A stretch of DNA of 6,204 bases from an uncultured Treponema sp. (GTDB lineage Bacteria; Spirochaetota; Spirochaetia; Treponematales; Treponemataceae): the NCBI GenBank assembly GCA_937891125.1, contig CALAEZ010000189.1:1-6204 (forward strand). The letters are read 5' to 3'. Under the pieces are notes generated by a model. It ran no database searches, was not told where the DNA came from, and saw only the letters and a list, made by a program, of their open reading frames with translations. How positions within the stretch are numbered: position 1 is the first letter of the stretch; each line of letters starts with the position of its first letter. The position numbers and the translations under genes were made by a program. Of the stretch, positions 1 to 5,789 are shown one piece after another.

Positions 1-11
1 TCTTCCGATCT
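1..11 (+). other. Adapter-like sequence at the window edge
   Basis: The first 11 bases, TCTTCCGATCT, are identical to the 3' end of the common Illumina TruSeq read adapter (which ends GCTCTTCCGATCT). An 11-base match sitting exactly at the edge is unlikely by chance and suggests untrimmed adapter at a contig end. The reading frame of the OmpA-like gene happens to stay open through it, so the first three to four residues read from that gene (S-S-D-L) may not be genomic. Confidence 0.6.
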
Positions 12-96
12 CTCCGAGGCGATGGTTACCACCAAGAAAGAAGAATGGTGGAAAAACCGCCGCGTAGAATTCCTTATGAAGAAGCGAGGAGAGTAG
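1..96 (+). CDS. OmpA-family peptidoglycan-binding protein, C-terminal end (5' partial)
   Basis: Frame 1 is open from the window edge to TAG at 94-96 and gives 31 residues. The core is W-W-K-N-R-R-V-E-F-L, which matches the last conserved block of OmpA/MotB-like C-terminal domains (usually G-R-x-x-N-R-R-V-E-F). In this family that segment forms the final helix-strand of the domain that binds diaminopimelate or ornithine of peptidoglycan non-covalently; the Arg of the N-R-R motif helps shape the pocket. Two Trp residues stand where Arg/Ala are more usual. The protein ends six residues after the block with a basic tail (K-K-R-G-E). Only the domain end is visible, so it cannot be told whether the full protein is a barrel porin, a Pal-like lipoprotein or a larger fusion. 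Its stop lies 3 bases before the next start, so it is the upstream member of the same operon. The first few residues may be adapter-derived. Confidence 0.75.
   Translation, partial: SSDLSEAMVTTKKEEWWKNRRVEFLMKKRGE
87..93 (+). promoter_or_regulatory. Ribosome binding site for the B-repeat lipoprotein
   Basis: AGGAGAG lies inside the last codons of the OmpA-like gene, with 6 bases between it and the ATG at 100. This is a strong Shine-Dalgarno match at normal spacing. It fixes the start and implies translation coupled to the upstream gene. Confidence 0.8.
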
Positions 97-99
97 GCG

Positions 100-1815
100 A
101 TGAAATCTTTTTTTAACTCCCGCGCCGCACTGTTTGTTACGGCATTATTTGTTTGCTGCTCGCTGTTCCTTTCTGGCTGCATGGATTTGTACGACGAGGA
201 GGAGGTGCAGCTTTCGTTTACCGTGACGTTTGACGGAAACGGCGGTACCTACACCGATGACGATGAAAATGAAATCACCAGCTACACACAAACGTTTACC
301 TATGGGGTTTCTCAAGCGCTTACCTCAAACCTCTTTTCGCTTGAAGGCTATGATTTTCTAGGCTGGTCGCAAAACCAGTCTGCTACAACGGCGCAATATG
401 CTAATGGCGACAGCTATGAAACAAGCACCGATGTAACGCTGTATGCAGTATGGGTGGCACAAGGTGATATTGCCTATACCGTGCAGCACTGGAAGCAAAA
501 TCTTACTATTTCAAGTGAAGATACATTTTCTGCTGATGATTACGAGCTTTCTGTGACAGAAACGCTGTACGGCTATGCTTCAAAATATACGTCTGCTGCA
601 AGTAAGGGATATGATGGCTTTTCTGACGGCTTTACCGCTGATTCGAGCGACCGCAGCGCAATTACGCAGGTTGTTATTTCAGAAGACGGAAGCACGGTTG
701 TCAATGTATACTACGACCGCTTGTCATATACGCTTACCTATACCGATGGCTTAGGCGATGATGAGCAGCTTGGCGATGGCGAAACGATAACGCTTCCAAA
801 TGACGGAGCAGCCGTTTCGTACCGCTACGGGGCTTCTGTTACCGTTACCTTGTCTGGTGCAGCGCGTACGGGCTACACATTCAGTAAGTGGTATCGTGAT
901 GATACAAGTAATGCGGATGCAACGGGGAAAGATAGTACATACACGGGCTACTACACAACAGAAGCAACTTTTGCTATGCCTGCGTTCAATGTTGCGCTAG
1001 CGGCAGTATGGGAAGCAAAAACCGATACCGTCTACAACGTTTGCCATTACAAGCAGGCGCTTGAAGGAAATGATTGGCTGCAGCCAGAAATTGTTCCGTG
1101 CCGAGGCACGACAGGCGAAACGGTCATTATTACGCCAAATACCTATACGGGCTTTAAGGCATCCAGCGTATCTGGCACGATTGCCGCTTCTGGCTCTACA
1201 ATCATCAATGTGTATTATACGCGTAATACGCATACCGTAACCTATTACGACGGCACGACTGCGGCAGAGATTTCCGTGCCGGCTGACAGTACAAGCTACC
1301 GCTATGGGGCTACTGTCACACTAAGCTATACCAATTCCAACGATGTTGCCATGAGCACGGTCGGCTTGTATTCGGGCTACACGTTCTTAGGCTGGGCGGC
1401 GAGCGCAGATGCAACGGCGGCTGAGTACACCGAAGACGGAACTTCAACGTTTACCATGGAGGACGCAGATGTCTCTCTGTATGCCGTGTGGAGCGCAAAC
1501 AATGTAAGTGGCGGAACTATAACGTTTACCCCGCCGACCTACCGCGATGTAAACCTTGTTCTTTCTGCAACGGCCGCTTCTGACGGAAACAGCGTTACCT
1601 TTACGGCGGCAAGCGGATACGCAAGTTACACTTGGTTTGTAGATGGCGCGGTTACTTTATTTACTGAAGGCTCAACCAACACAGACGCCCGCACGGTAAG
1701 CTACACCTGGGACTGCTCATCTAACGAGGCTGACACCTATAGCGTAACGCTTGTCGTAACGGATGCAAGCGGCAACCATTATTCGGCTTATGTTGATGTT
1801 ACGCTTTCAAAATAA
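100..1815 (+). CDS. InlB B-repeat-containing lipoprotein with alternating repeat modules and a PKD-like C-terminus
   Basis: This is a secreted lipoprotein of 571 residues. Residues 1-26 form a signal peptide with hydrophobic core 9-24 and lipobox L-S-G-C, so Cys27 should be lipidated; acidic residues follow at 29 and 32-35. B-repeats of the Listeria-Bacteroides type lie at about 39-119 (V-T-F-D-G-N-G-G, F-L-G-W, L-Y-A-V-W), 208-305 (F-S-K-W, A-A-V-W) and 378-465 (F-L-G-W, L-Y-A-V-W). Between them are two related modules at about 125-207 and 311-376, each starting Y-x-V-x-H-x-K-Q and ending V-N-V-Y-Y-x-R, giving an A-B-A-B-A order. Residues 470-571 look PKD- or Ig-like (Y-T-W-F-V-D-G, then Y-S-V-T-L-V-V-T-D). 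In internalin B such repeats are small beta-grasp folds placed as stalks or partner-binding units; a surface adhesion or display role here is inference. No catalytic motif, sortase signal or beta-barrel is seen. The ATG at 100 is supported by its ribosome site, and the gene is in an operon with both neighbours. Confidence 0.9.
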   Translation: MKSFFNSRAALFVTALFVCCSLFLSGCMDLYDEEEVQLSFTVTFDGNGGTYTDDDENEITSYTQTFTYGVSQALTSNLFSLEGYDFLGWSQNQSATTAQYANGDSYETSTDVTLYAVWVAQGDIAYTVQHWKQNLTISSEDTFSADDYELSVTETLYGYASKYTSAASKGYDGFSDGFTADSSDRSAITQVVISEDGSTVVNVYYDRLSYTLTYTDGLGDDEQLGDGETITLPNDGAAVSYRYGASVTVTLSGAARTGYTFSKWYRDDTSNADATGKDSTYTGYYTTEATFAMPAFNVALAAVWEAKTDTVYNVCHYKQALEGNDWLQPEIVPCRGTTGETVIITPNTYTGFKASSVSGTIAASGSTIINVYYTRNTHTVTYYDGTTAAEISVPADSTSYRYGATVTLSYTNSNDVAMSTVGLYSGYTFLGWAASADATAAEYTEDGTSTFTMEDADVSLYAVWSANNVSGGTITFTPPTYRDVNLVLSATAASDGNSVTFTAASGYASYTWFVDGAVTLFTEGSTNTDARTVSYTWDCSSNEADTYSVTLVVTDASGNHYSAYVDVTLSK

Positions 1816-1822
1816 GGAGAGG
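1814..1822 (+). promoter_or_regulatory. Ribosome binding site for the beta-helix lipoprotein, overlapping the preceding stop
   Basis: AAGGAGAGG shares its first two bases with the TAA stop of the B-repeat gene and lies 4 bases before the ATG at 1827. Its GGAG core is 7 bases from the start. Only 11 bases separate the two genes and no terminator or promoter is visible between them, so they should be co-transcribed and probably translationally coupled. Confidence 0.85.
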
Positions 1823-1826
1823 CAAA

Positions 1827-4800
1827 ATGACGGTAAGAACATATACTGGTAAGACATTGTTGCGCGGCGTTTTTTCTCTGTCGCTGCTGCTCCTAGGTGG
1901 CGCGTTTTTTTCCTGCTCGAACCTGCTTGATAAGCTTTCAGAAACAGAAACTGCTGCAAGCTCTGAGCGTGGGGTGGTTACGTTCTCTATTGCAAATGCC
2001 GCAGATACAAGCGCAGAACGCTCCGTGCTTCCAACCTCGGTAGATACGTCAACGCTTTCATTTATTCTTTCTGCAACCGTTCCTACTGACAGCGGCTTTA
2101 CCGAGCCTTCCGACCTCATCGAAGGCATTCAGTATGCGTCCATTACGGAGTTACAGAAAGCAAGCTTTAATCTTGACGCTGGCGAGTGGACGTTTAATCT
2201 AAAAGCGTACAAAAACCCGGACGTGTATCAGGCAATAGACACTGATGAAGAAAGCAGTACGTATCGCAAATATACCTACACAGGCGACTACAGCTCTGAC
2301 TATCTGGTGCTTACCGGCTCTGCGACGGTAACGGTTGGAGCTGGCTCAAATGCTGTTGTTTTTGAAATGGAAGCGGCAGAAAGCGGCACCGGCTCGGTCT
2401 CGGTAGCAATAACCTGCGATTTAGGCAAGGGTACTTGCAGCACTATCAGCAATGCTACGGGAACGCTGTATGCTACCGACGGCTCTTCCTTGGGAGACGA
2501 TTTTACGCAAGGTGAGACAACGTATGATGCGAGCGCAAACACTATTACCTATACGCACAGCTCGCTTGCAAAGGGCGAATACCTTTTAACCCTTGCAATA
2601 ACATTGAGCTACGGCTCAGGAGATGCTGCGGGAACGACAACAAGCTATTACAGCACTAGCGTTACCGTAGAGCCGGGCACGCTAAGCTCTGAAACAAAAA
2701 CGTTAAGCTCGCTAAAGCAGCGGTACACGATTACGTATTACAGTGTTGACTCAACTACGACAGACGGCGTAACAACGACGACTGTTTCTGAGTTCTCGTA
2801 TTTTGCAGAAAACGCAACTATTCCTTATGAATATAATCCAAACTCAAAGACGCAGATTACACTCCCAGCGATAGATTCTGTTTCAAGAAGCGATAAATGC
2901 TTTATCGGCTGGTACGATTCTTATGATGAAAGCTCTGGCACTTTTGGAAATCCCGTTTACAATTTAACTCCTAAAACTGATTCAAGCTCAACGACTGGTG
3001 CAAAATCGTACTATGCAAAATGGGGCGACCTGTATGTGTATGTTTCAAGTAGCGGTAATGATACATCGGGCGATGGCTCTTCTTTGTCTACTGCTTACCT
3101 AAAGCTTTCTACGGCTCTCTCGCATATTAAGAGTAAATCAGGCGAGTTAAGCTGGATTATCTATGTCGCTGGAAACGTGGAAGCAGGAGACGCGATTTCA
3201 AGCACATTTCCTGTAAGCGACCTGTCCATTAAGGGATATGGTTCAAGCTCAACGGGCGATATTCTGTCAGTGTCATCAGGAAATGTACTTACGGTTAGTG
3301 CTACAGCCCCGGTACTGCTTCAAAATCTTACGTTAAAAGGCGGAACAGGTAGTGCAGGAGCAGGCTTATCGGTCAGCTCTGGAGCTACGGTAACGCTCGA
3401 TGGTGTTACGATTACAGCCAACAACACGCAAAGCAGCGACTCTGACTCAATAGAGCGAAACGGCGGCGGTATCCTAAATGAAGGTACGTTAAGCTTAAAG
3501 GATTGTACCATTACGGCAAACTCAGCTTCGGGCTACGGCGGCGGCATCTACAATCAGGGCACGCTCATCATGAACGCTTCTGACAGTGCAAGCATCAGCT
3601 ACAACACAGCTCCTGCAGGAGCGGGCATTTACAACACGGTTGGCTCAAGCTCTACGCCAGGCATCTGTACGATTACGGGAGGCTCTATCAGCAATAACAC
3701 GGCAAACTCTGGCGCCGGCGGCGGCATATACTCTGACGGCACGCTTACCGTTAGCGGCGTTACGATGAGTGAAAACACCGCCACAAGCGGAAACGGCGGA
3801 GCTATCTATGCAACCGGTGCACTTACTATCGGCTCTGAAAGCTCACCTGTTACCATCAGCTCTAACAGTGCGGCAAACGGTGCAGGTGTGTATAGAAACA
3901 GCTCTTCAAGCTTCACCGCCTCATACGTTGCCTTCAGCTCTAACACCGCAACAACCAGCGGCGGTGCGCTCTACAATGAAAGCGGCGACAGTACGCTTAG
4001 ATCTTGTACATTCACTTCAAACACTGCGACAGCTGGTAGCGGCGGCGCGCTCTACAACGCGTCTGGTGACAGCACGATCTCTTCCTGCACATTCACCTCA
4101 AACGCTGCTGCAAGCGGAAACGGCGGTGCGCTCTACAATGCGTCTGGCACGCTTACGCTTTCGGGCGGCACGATTGGCGCAAGTGAAGCGGCAAACAGTG
4201 CGGTGTGTGGCGGCGGCGTGTTCAATGCAGGCACGCTTTCGGTAGACGGCACAAGCATCCGCTACAACACCGCAAGCGGCAGCACGGCTGGCGGTGGCGG
4301 TGTGTATAACAGCGGTACGTTCACGCTTACCGGCTCATCCGCCGTCATAAGCAATAACAGTGCCACAAGTGGAAACGGCGGCGGCGTATACAGCGCGGGC
4401 ACAAGCGAAACTGCCGCCACCTTTACGATGAATGCCGGCACGGTAAGTGCGAACGCTGCCGCAAATGGCGCTGGCGTGTACAACGGCGCGGACAGTACCT
4501 TTACGATGAGCGCGGGAGACGTAAGCGAGAACACCGCAAGCACCAGCGGCGGCGGCGTGTATAATGCCGGCAGCATGTTCATGTACGGCAGCGCGATTGT
4601 CGGCGACAGCACGGCAAGGGAATGTGCAACGAAGGATGCTTCTAGTACTATAACTGCATCGAATGTTGTAGCTTCAGGTAACGGTGGTGGTATTTACAAT
4701 GCCGGAAATCTTTATTTTGGATACAGTGATGCAGATACAACAAAAGATTTCACTGGTGGCATTTATTACAATTATGCTGTTAATGGTGGTGCTATATACA

Positions 4801-5264
4801 GTGGCGATTCTAATAATCTCACAATAAGAGCTGGAACAATTAGTTACAACTTGGCTTCAAGTCATGGCGGTGCAATTTGTACGGGAGGCACATTTACATT
4901 CTCTGGTGGTACAATTTCTTTGAATATCGCGGACGCTGGTGGTGGTGTATACAATAATGGAAACATGACAATGTCCAGTTCCGCTGTTATTGGAGATGTA
5001 AACAAGAAAACTAGTGAAACAGCTGCTACAGAAGATGACTGCTCAAATACCGCAGACCAAGGTGGAGGTGTCTATATTAATGATAATGCAACCTTGACAT
5101 TAAGCTACTCGGATGGTGATTCTGGTGGTATCTATTATAACTATGCAGGTAATGGTGGTGGTATTTATAATGCAACTAGTACTAACATAGAGTCAAGCGA
5201 GTTTATAGCGAATAATGGTGCAGCGAAAAAGAACTCTGCAAATGCAGATATAAAAAATCCGTAA
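1827..5264 (+). CDS. Pmp-like right-handed beta-helix lipoprotein
   Basis: This secreted protein has 1145 residues. Residues 1-29 are a signal peptide with a Leu-rich core (15-26) and a relaxed lipobox F-F-S-C, making Cys30 the likely lipidated residue; relaxed lipoboxes are normal in spirochaetes. Residues about 48-290 resemble two beta-sandwich-like segments that I cannot name. Residues about 299-400 form a B-repeat-like unit (Y-T-I-T-Y-Y, F-I-G-W-Y, Y-Y-A-K-W), a link to the upstream protein. Residues 402-430 (Y-V-S-S-S-G-N-D-T-S-G-D-G) match the usual entry of beta-helix domains. Residues about 465-1135 carry roughly 20 G-G-[AG]-[IVL]-[YF]-[NS] motifs alternating with x-x-N-x-A, as in chlamydial Pmp adhesins. 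No C-terminal autotransporter barrel follows; the protein ends in a polar tail, so attachment must be by the N-terminal lipid. An elongated surface adhesin is the best guess; no polysaccharide-lyase catalytic set is recognisable. Codon use changes sharply near residue 931. Confidence 0.9.
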   Translation: MTVRTYTGKTLLRGVFSLSLLLLGGAFFSCSNLLDKLSETETAASSERGVVTFSIANAADTSAERSVLPTSVDTSTLSFILSATVPTDSGFTEPSDLIEGIQYASITELQKASFNLDAGEWTFNLKAYKNPDVYQAIDTDEESSTYRKYTYTGDYSSDYLVLTGSATVTVGAGSNAVVFEMEAAESGTGSVSVAITCDLGKGTCSTISNATGTLYATDGSSLGDDFTQGETTYDASANTITYTHSSLAKGEYLLTLAITLSYGSGDAAGTTTSYYSTSVTVEPGTLSSETKTLSSLKQRYTITYYSVDSTTTDGVTTTTVSEFSYFAENATIPYEYNPNSKTQITLPAIDSVSRSDKCFIGWYDSYDESSGTFGNPVYNLTPKTDSSSTTGAKSYYAKWGDLYVYVSSSGNDTSGDGSSLSTAYLKLSTALSHIKSKSGELSWIIYVAGNVEAGDAISSTFPVSDLSIKGYGSSSTGDILSVSSGNVLTVSATAPVLLQNLTLKGGTGSAGAGLSVSSGATVTLDGVTITANNTQSSDSDSIERNGGGILNEGTLSLKDCTITANSASGYGGGIYNQGTLIMNASDSASISYNTAPAGAGIYNTVGSSSTPGICTITGGSISNNTANSGAGGGIYSDGTLTVSGVTMSENTATSGNGGAIYATGALTIGSESSPVTISSNSAANGAGVYRNSSSSFTASYVAFSSNTATTSGGALYNESGDSTLRSCTFTSNTATAGSGGALYNASGDSTISSCTFTSNAAASGNGGALYNASGTLTLSGGTIGASEAANSAVCGGGVFNAGTLSVDGTSIRYNTASGSTAGGGGVYNSGTFTLTGSSAVISNNSATSGNGGGVYSAGTSETAATFTMNAGTVSANAAANGAGVYNGADSTFTMSAGDVSENTASTSGGGVYNAGSMFMYGSAIVGDSTARECATKDASSTITASNVVASGNGGGIYNAGNLYFGYSDADTTKDFTGGIYYNYAVNGGAIYSGDSNNLTIRAGTISYNLASSHGGAICTGGTFTFSGGTISLNIADAGGGVYNNGNMTMSSSAVIGDVNKKTSETAATEDDCSNTADQGGGVYINDNATLTLSYSDGDSGGIYYNYAGNGGGIYNATSTNIESSEFIANNGAAKKNSANADIKNP
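3960..4148 (+). repeat. 81-bp tandem repeat inside the beta-helix gene
   Basis: Units start at 3960, 4041 and 4122, exactly 81 bases (27 residues) apart. Units one and two encode G-G-A-L-Y-N-x-S-G-D-S-T followed by S-C-T-F-T-S-N and differ mainly by third-base changes plus a few substitutions. The third copy keeps G-G-A-L-Y-N-A-S-G and then diverges. The high DNA similarity indicates recent duplication compared with the other rungs, and the in-frame period means gain or loss of units would leave the reading frame intact. Confidence 0.85.
4590..4799 (+). repeat. Duplicated beta-helix module, copy 1
   Basis: Residues 922-991 begin S-A-I-V-G-D, pass through a Ser/Thr/Ala-rich linker, G-N-G-G-G-I-Y-N and an L-x-x-x-Y-S-D-x-D element, and end with G-G-I-Y-Y-N-Y-A-V-N-G-G-A-I-Y. 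The same order recurs at 4980-5168. The change from GGC-rich to GGT-rich codons falls inside this copy. Confidence 0.7.
4980..5168 (+). repeat. Duplicated beta-helix module, copy 2
   Basis: Residues 1052-1114 repeat the module of 4590-4799: S-A-V-I-G-D, a polar linker, Q-G-G-G-V-Y, L-x-L-S-Y-S-D-G-D, then G-G-I-Y-Y-N-Y-A-G-N-G-G-G-I-Y. Copy 2 is shorter by about seven residues. The two copies are separated by about 60 residues of ordinary rungs, so this is a longer-period duplication than the 81-bp one. Confidence 0.7.
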
Positions 5265-5311
5265 TGTTGAAAGGAACTCTGGCTATGTCAAATCCGACTA
5301 ACCCCACATCT

Positions 5312-5331
5312 GAGCCTGCGTGAGCAGGCTC
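5312..5331. terminator. Perfect hairpin after the operon, possible transcript end
   Basis: GAGCCTGC pairs fully with GCAGGCTC around the 4-base loop GTGA. It lies 47 bases after the stop of the beta-helix gene, a plausible place for transcript termination or 3'-end protection. No T-run follows on either strand, so it is not a standard intrinsic terminator and may instead be the core of a dispersed repeat. Confidence 0.4.
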
Positions 5332-5340
5332 GAATCCGTG

Positions 5341-5449
5341 TGACAATACTAAAAAACGATGCTGCCCAATGAGTTCACTAAAGTAGCGTCATTCCGACCC
5401 TGAAATAAATCGTTCGAAACTTCGTTACGAATACGGCATGACAATACTT
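5341..5449. repeat. Direct repeat TGACAATACT flanking a 99-bp period
   Basis: TGACAATACT occurs at 5341-5350 and again at 5440-5449, 99 bases apart. Both copies follow similar sequence (AATCCGTG and ATACGGCA), and each comes shortly after a dyad. This suggests two related, degenerate repeat elements side by side, or the footprint of one inserted element. Confidence 0.45.
5388..5442. repeat. Imperfect inverted repeat with terminal GTCATTCCG / CGGCATGAC
   Basis: The ends GTCATTCCG (5388-5396) and CGGCATGAC (5434-5442) pair at 8 of 9 positions. The 37-base interior has further dyads (CGTTCGAAAC, TTCGTTACGAA). Five T residues follow at 5448-5452, so on the + strand it could serve as a terminator. 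Its form, with GTCATTCCG-like ends and self-complementary interior, is that of dispersed palindromic intergenic repeats in many bacteria. Confidence 0.5.
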
Positions 5450-5698
5450 TTTGGTCAGCCCTGTCTGCAAAGCAGTTAAATGCACGCGAGTTTTTGCGTT
5501 TTGTGTAGAGTACGTGGCAGTTGTCGGCTCATTCATTAGGATGCACAGAATATACACGGTTGGGCTGGGATTGCGGCGGTAACTACGGTTCATACCCCCG
5601 TACCCGCTTTCCGTGAGCCAGCTGAAGTACCCTACAGAAAGCTGTATCTTGATGCATCCCGATTCATCTTACGCATCCCCATGGAAAAGACGAGAGAA

Positions 5699-5728
5699 AG
5701 CTCCAGTAGCTCTGGCTGCTTGATTTTT
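5699..5728 (+). terminator. Weak hairpin and T-run upstream of metN
   Basis: AGC-T-CCAG and CTGG-CT-GCT pair around TAGCT with a small internal loop, followed by TGATTTTT. This has the shape of a weak intrinsic terminator or attenuator about 60 bases before the metN start. The stem is short and no alternative antiterminator structure was recognised. Confidence 0.3.
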
Positions 5729-5754
5729 GGTATATCAGCAAAAATGCCGTTCGC

Positions 5755-5780
5755 TTGCTACTAAAACTTATTTTTAATAT
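5755..5780 (+). promoter_or_regulatory. Possible metN promoter
   Basis: TAATAT at 5775-5780 is a fair -10 element in an AT-rich patch, and TTGCTA at 5755-5760 could be a -35, but the 14-base spacer is short. Transcription from this -10 would begin around 5787, almost at the metN ATG, giving a nearly leaderless message. That would fit the missing Shine-Dalgarno sequence. Confidence 0.25.
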
Positions 5781-5789
5781 CATCACAAT

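Larger units (their letters stand above)
3462..5171 (+). repeat. Coding array of Pmp-like beta-helix repeats
   Basis: This stretch encodes residues 546-1115, where GG[AG][IVL][YF][NS] recurs about 20 times with typical spacing of 20-35 residues. Each is followed by a short strand such as G-T-L-x-[LIV] and then by x-x-N-x-A or x-x-N-T-A. Each unit is expected to be one or two turns of a right-handed parallel beta-helix. The repeats are imperfect at DNA level. Up to about 4616 they are GGC-rich and after that GGT-rich. Confidence 0.85.
5265..5789. other. Repeat-bearing intergenic region without a convincing gene
   Basis: These 525 bases separate the envelope operon from metN. I see no protein gene, tRNA or known riboswitch in them. 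They hold a perfect 8-bp hairpin (5312-5331), a long imperfect inverted repeat (5388-5442), a 10-base direct repeat TGACAATACT (5341-5350 and 5440-5449), a small hairpin TACAG-AAAG-CTGTA (5633-5646), two GCATCCC copies (5654-5660 and 5673-5679), and a weak hairpin with a T-run (5699-5728). The GTCATTCCG-type ends resemble dispersed intergenic repeats of bacterial genomes, which often give spurious short frames. A ribosome-site-like AAGGA (5271-5275) precedes a 12-codon frame at 5285-5323. Short open frames elsewhere in the region lack ribosome sites and look accidental. Confidence 0.6.

Noticed and set aside
1799..2128. Reverse-strand open frame of about 109 codons over the two lipoprotein genes
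   Set aside because: Its composition is that of antisense Ser/Thr codons, and it overlaps a well-supported signal peptide and ribosome site on the + strand.
3960..4208. CRISPR-like spaced repeats
   Set aside because: The repeats are contiguous, in frame and coding, with no constant repeat plus unique spacer structure.
3586..4245. Open forward frames rich in Thr, Ala, Gln and Leu inside the beta-helix gene
   Set aside because: They arise because the GGC/GCA/ACA-rich repeats lack stops in other frames; they have no ribosome sites and no family resemblance.
4262..4612. Reverse-strand open frame with repeated P-A-L-Y-T-P-P-P
   Set aside because: It is the antisense of the GG-x-V-Y-N repeats; the periodic pattern is explained by the forward gene.
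3000..5264. Pectate-lyase or other polysaccharide-active enzyme
   Set aside because: The beta-helix fold alone does not show catalysis, and the repeats fit a Pmp-like structural protein with no recognisable catalytic residue set.
5449..5580. Forward stop-free stretch with V-E-Y-V-A-V-V-G-S-F
   Set aside because: There is no start codon with a ribosome site, only a late internal Met, and no recognised family.
5378..5593. Reverse-strand open frame of 71 codons in the intergenic region
   Set aside because: Its last third translates the inverted repeat at 5388-5442, a common source of spurious proteins, and there is no protein family resemblance.
5600..5789. SAM or T-box riboswitch ahead of metN
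   Set aside because: The conserved core sequences of these elements are not visible; only short hairpins with ordinary pairing occur.
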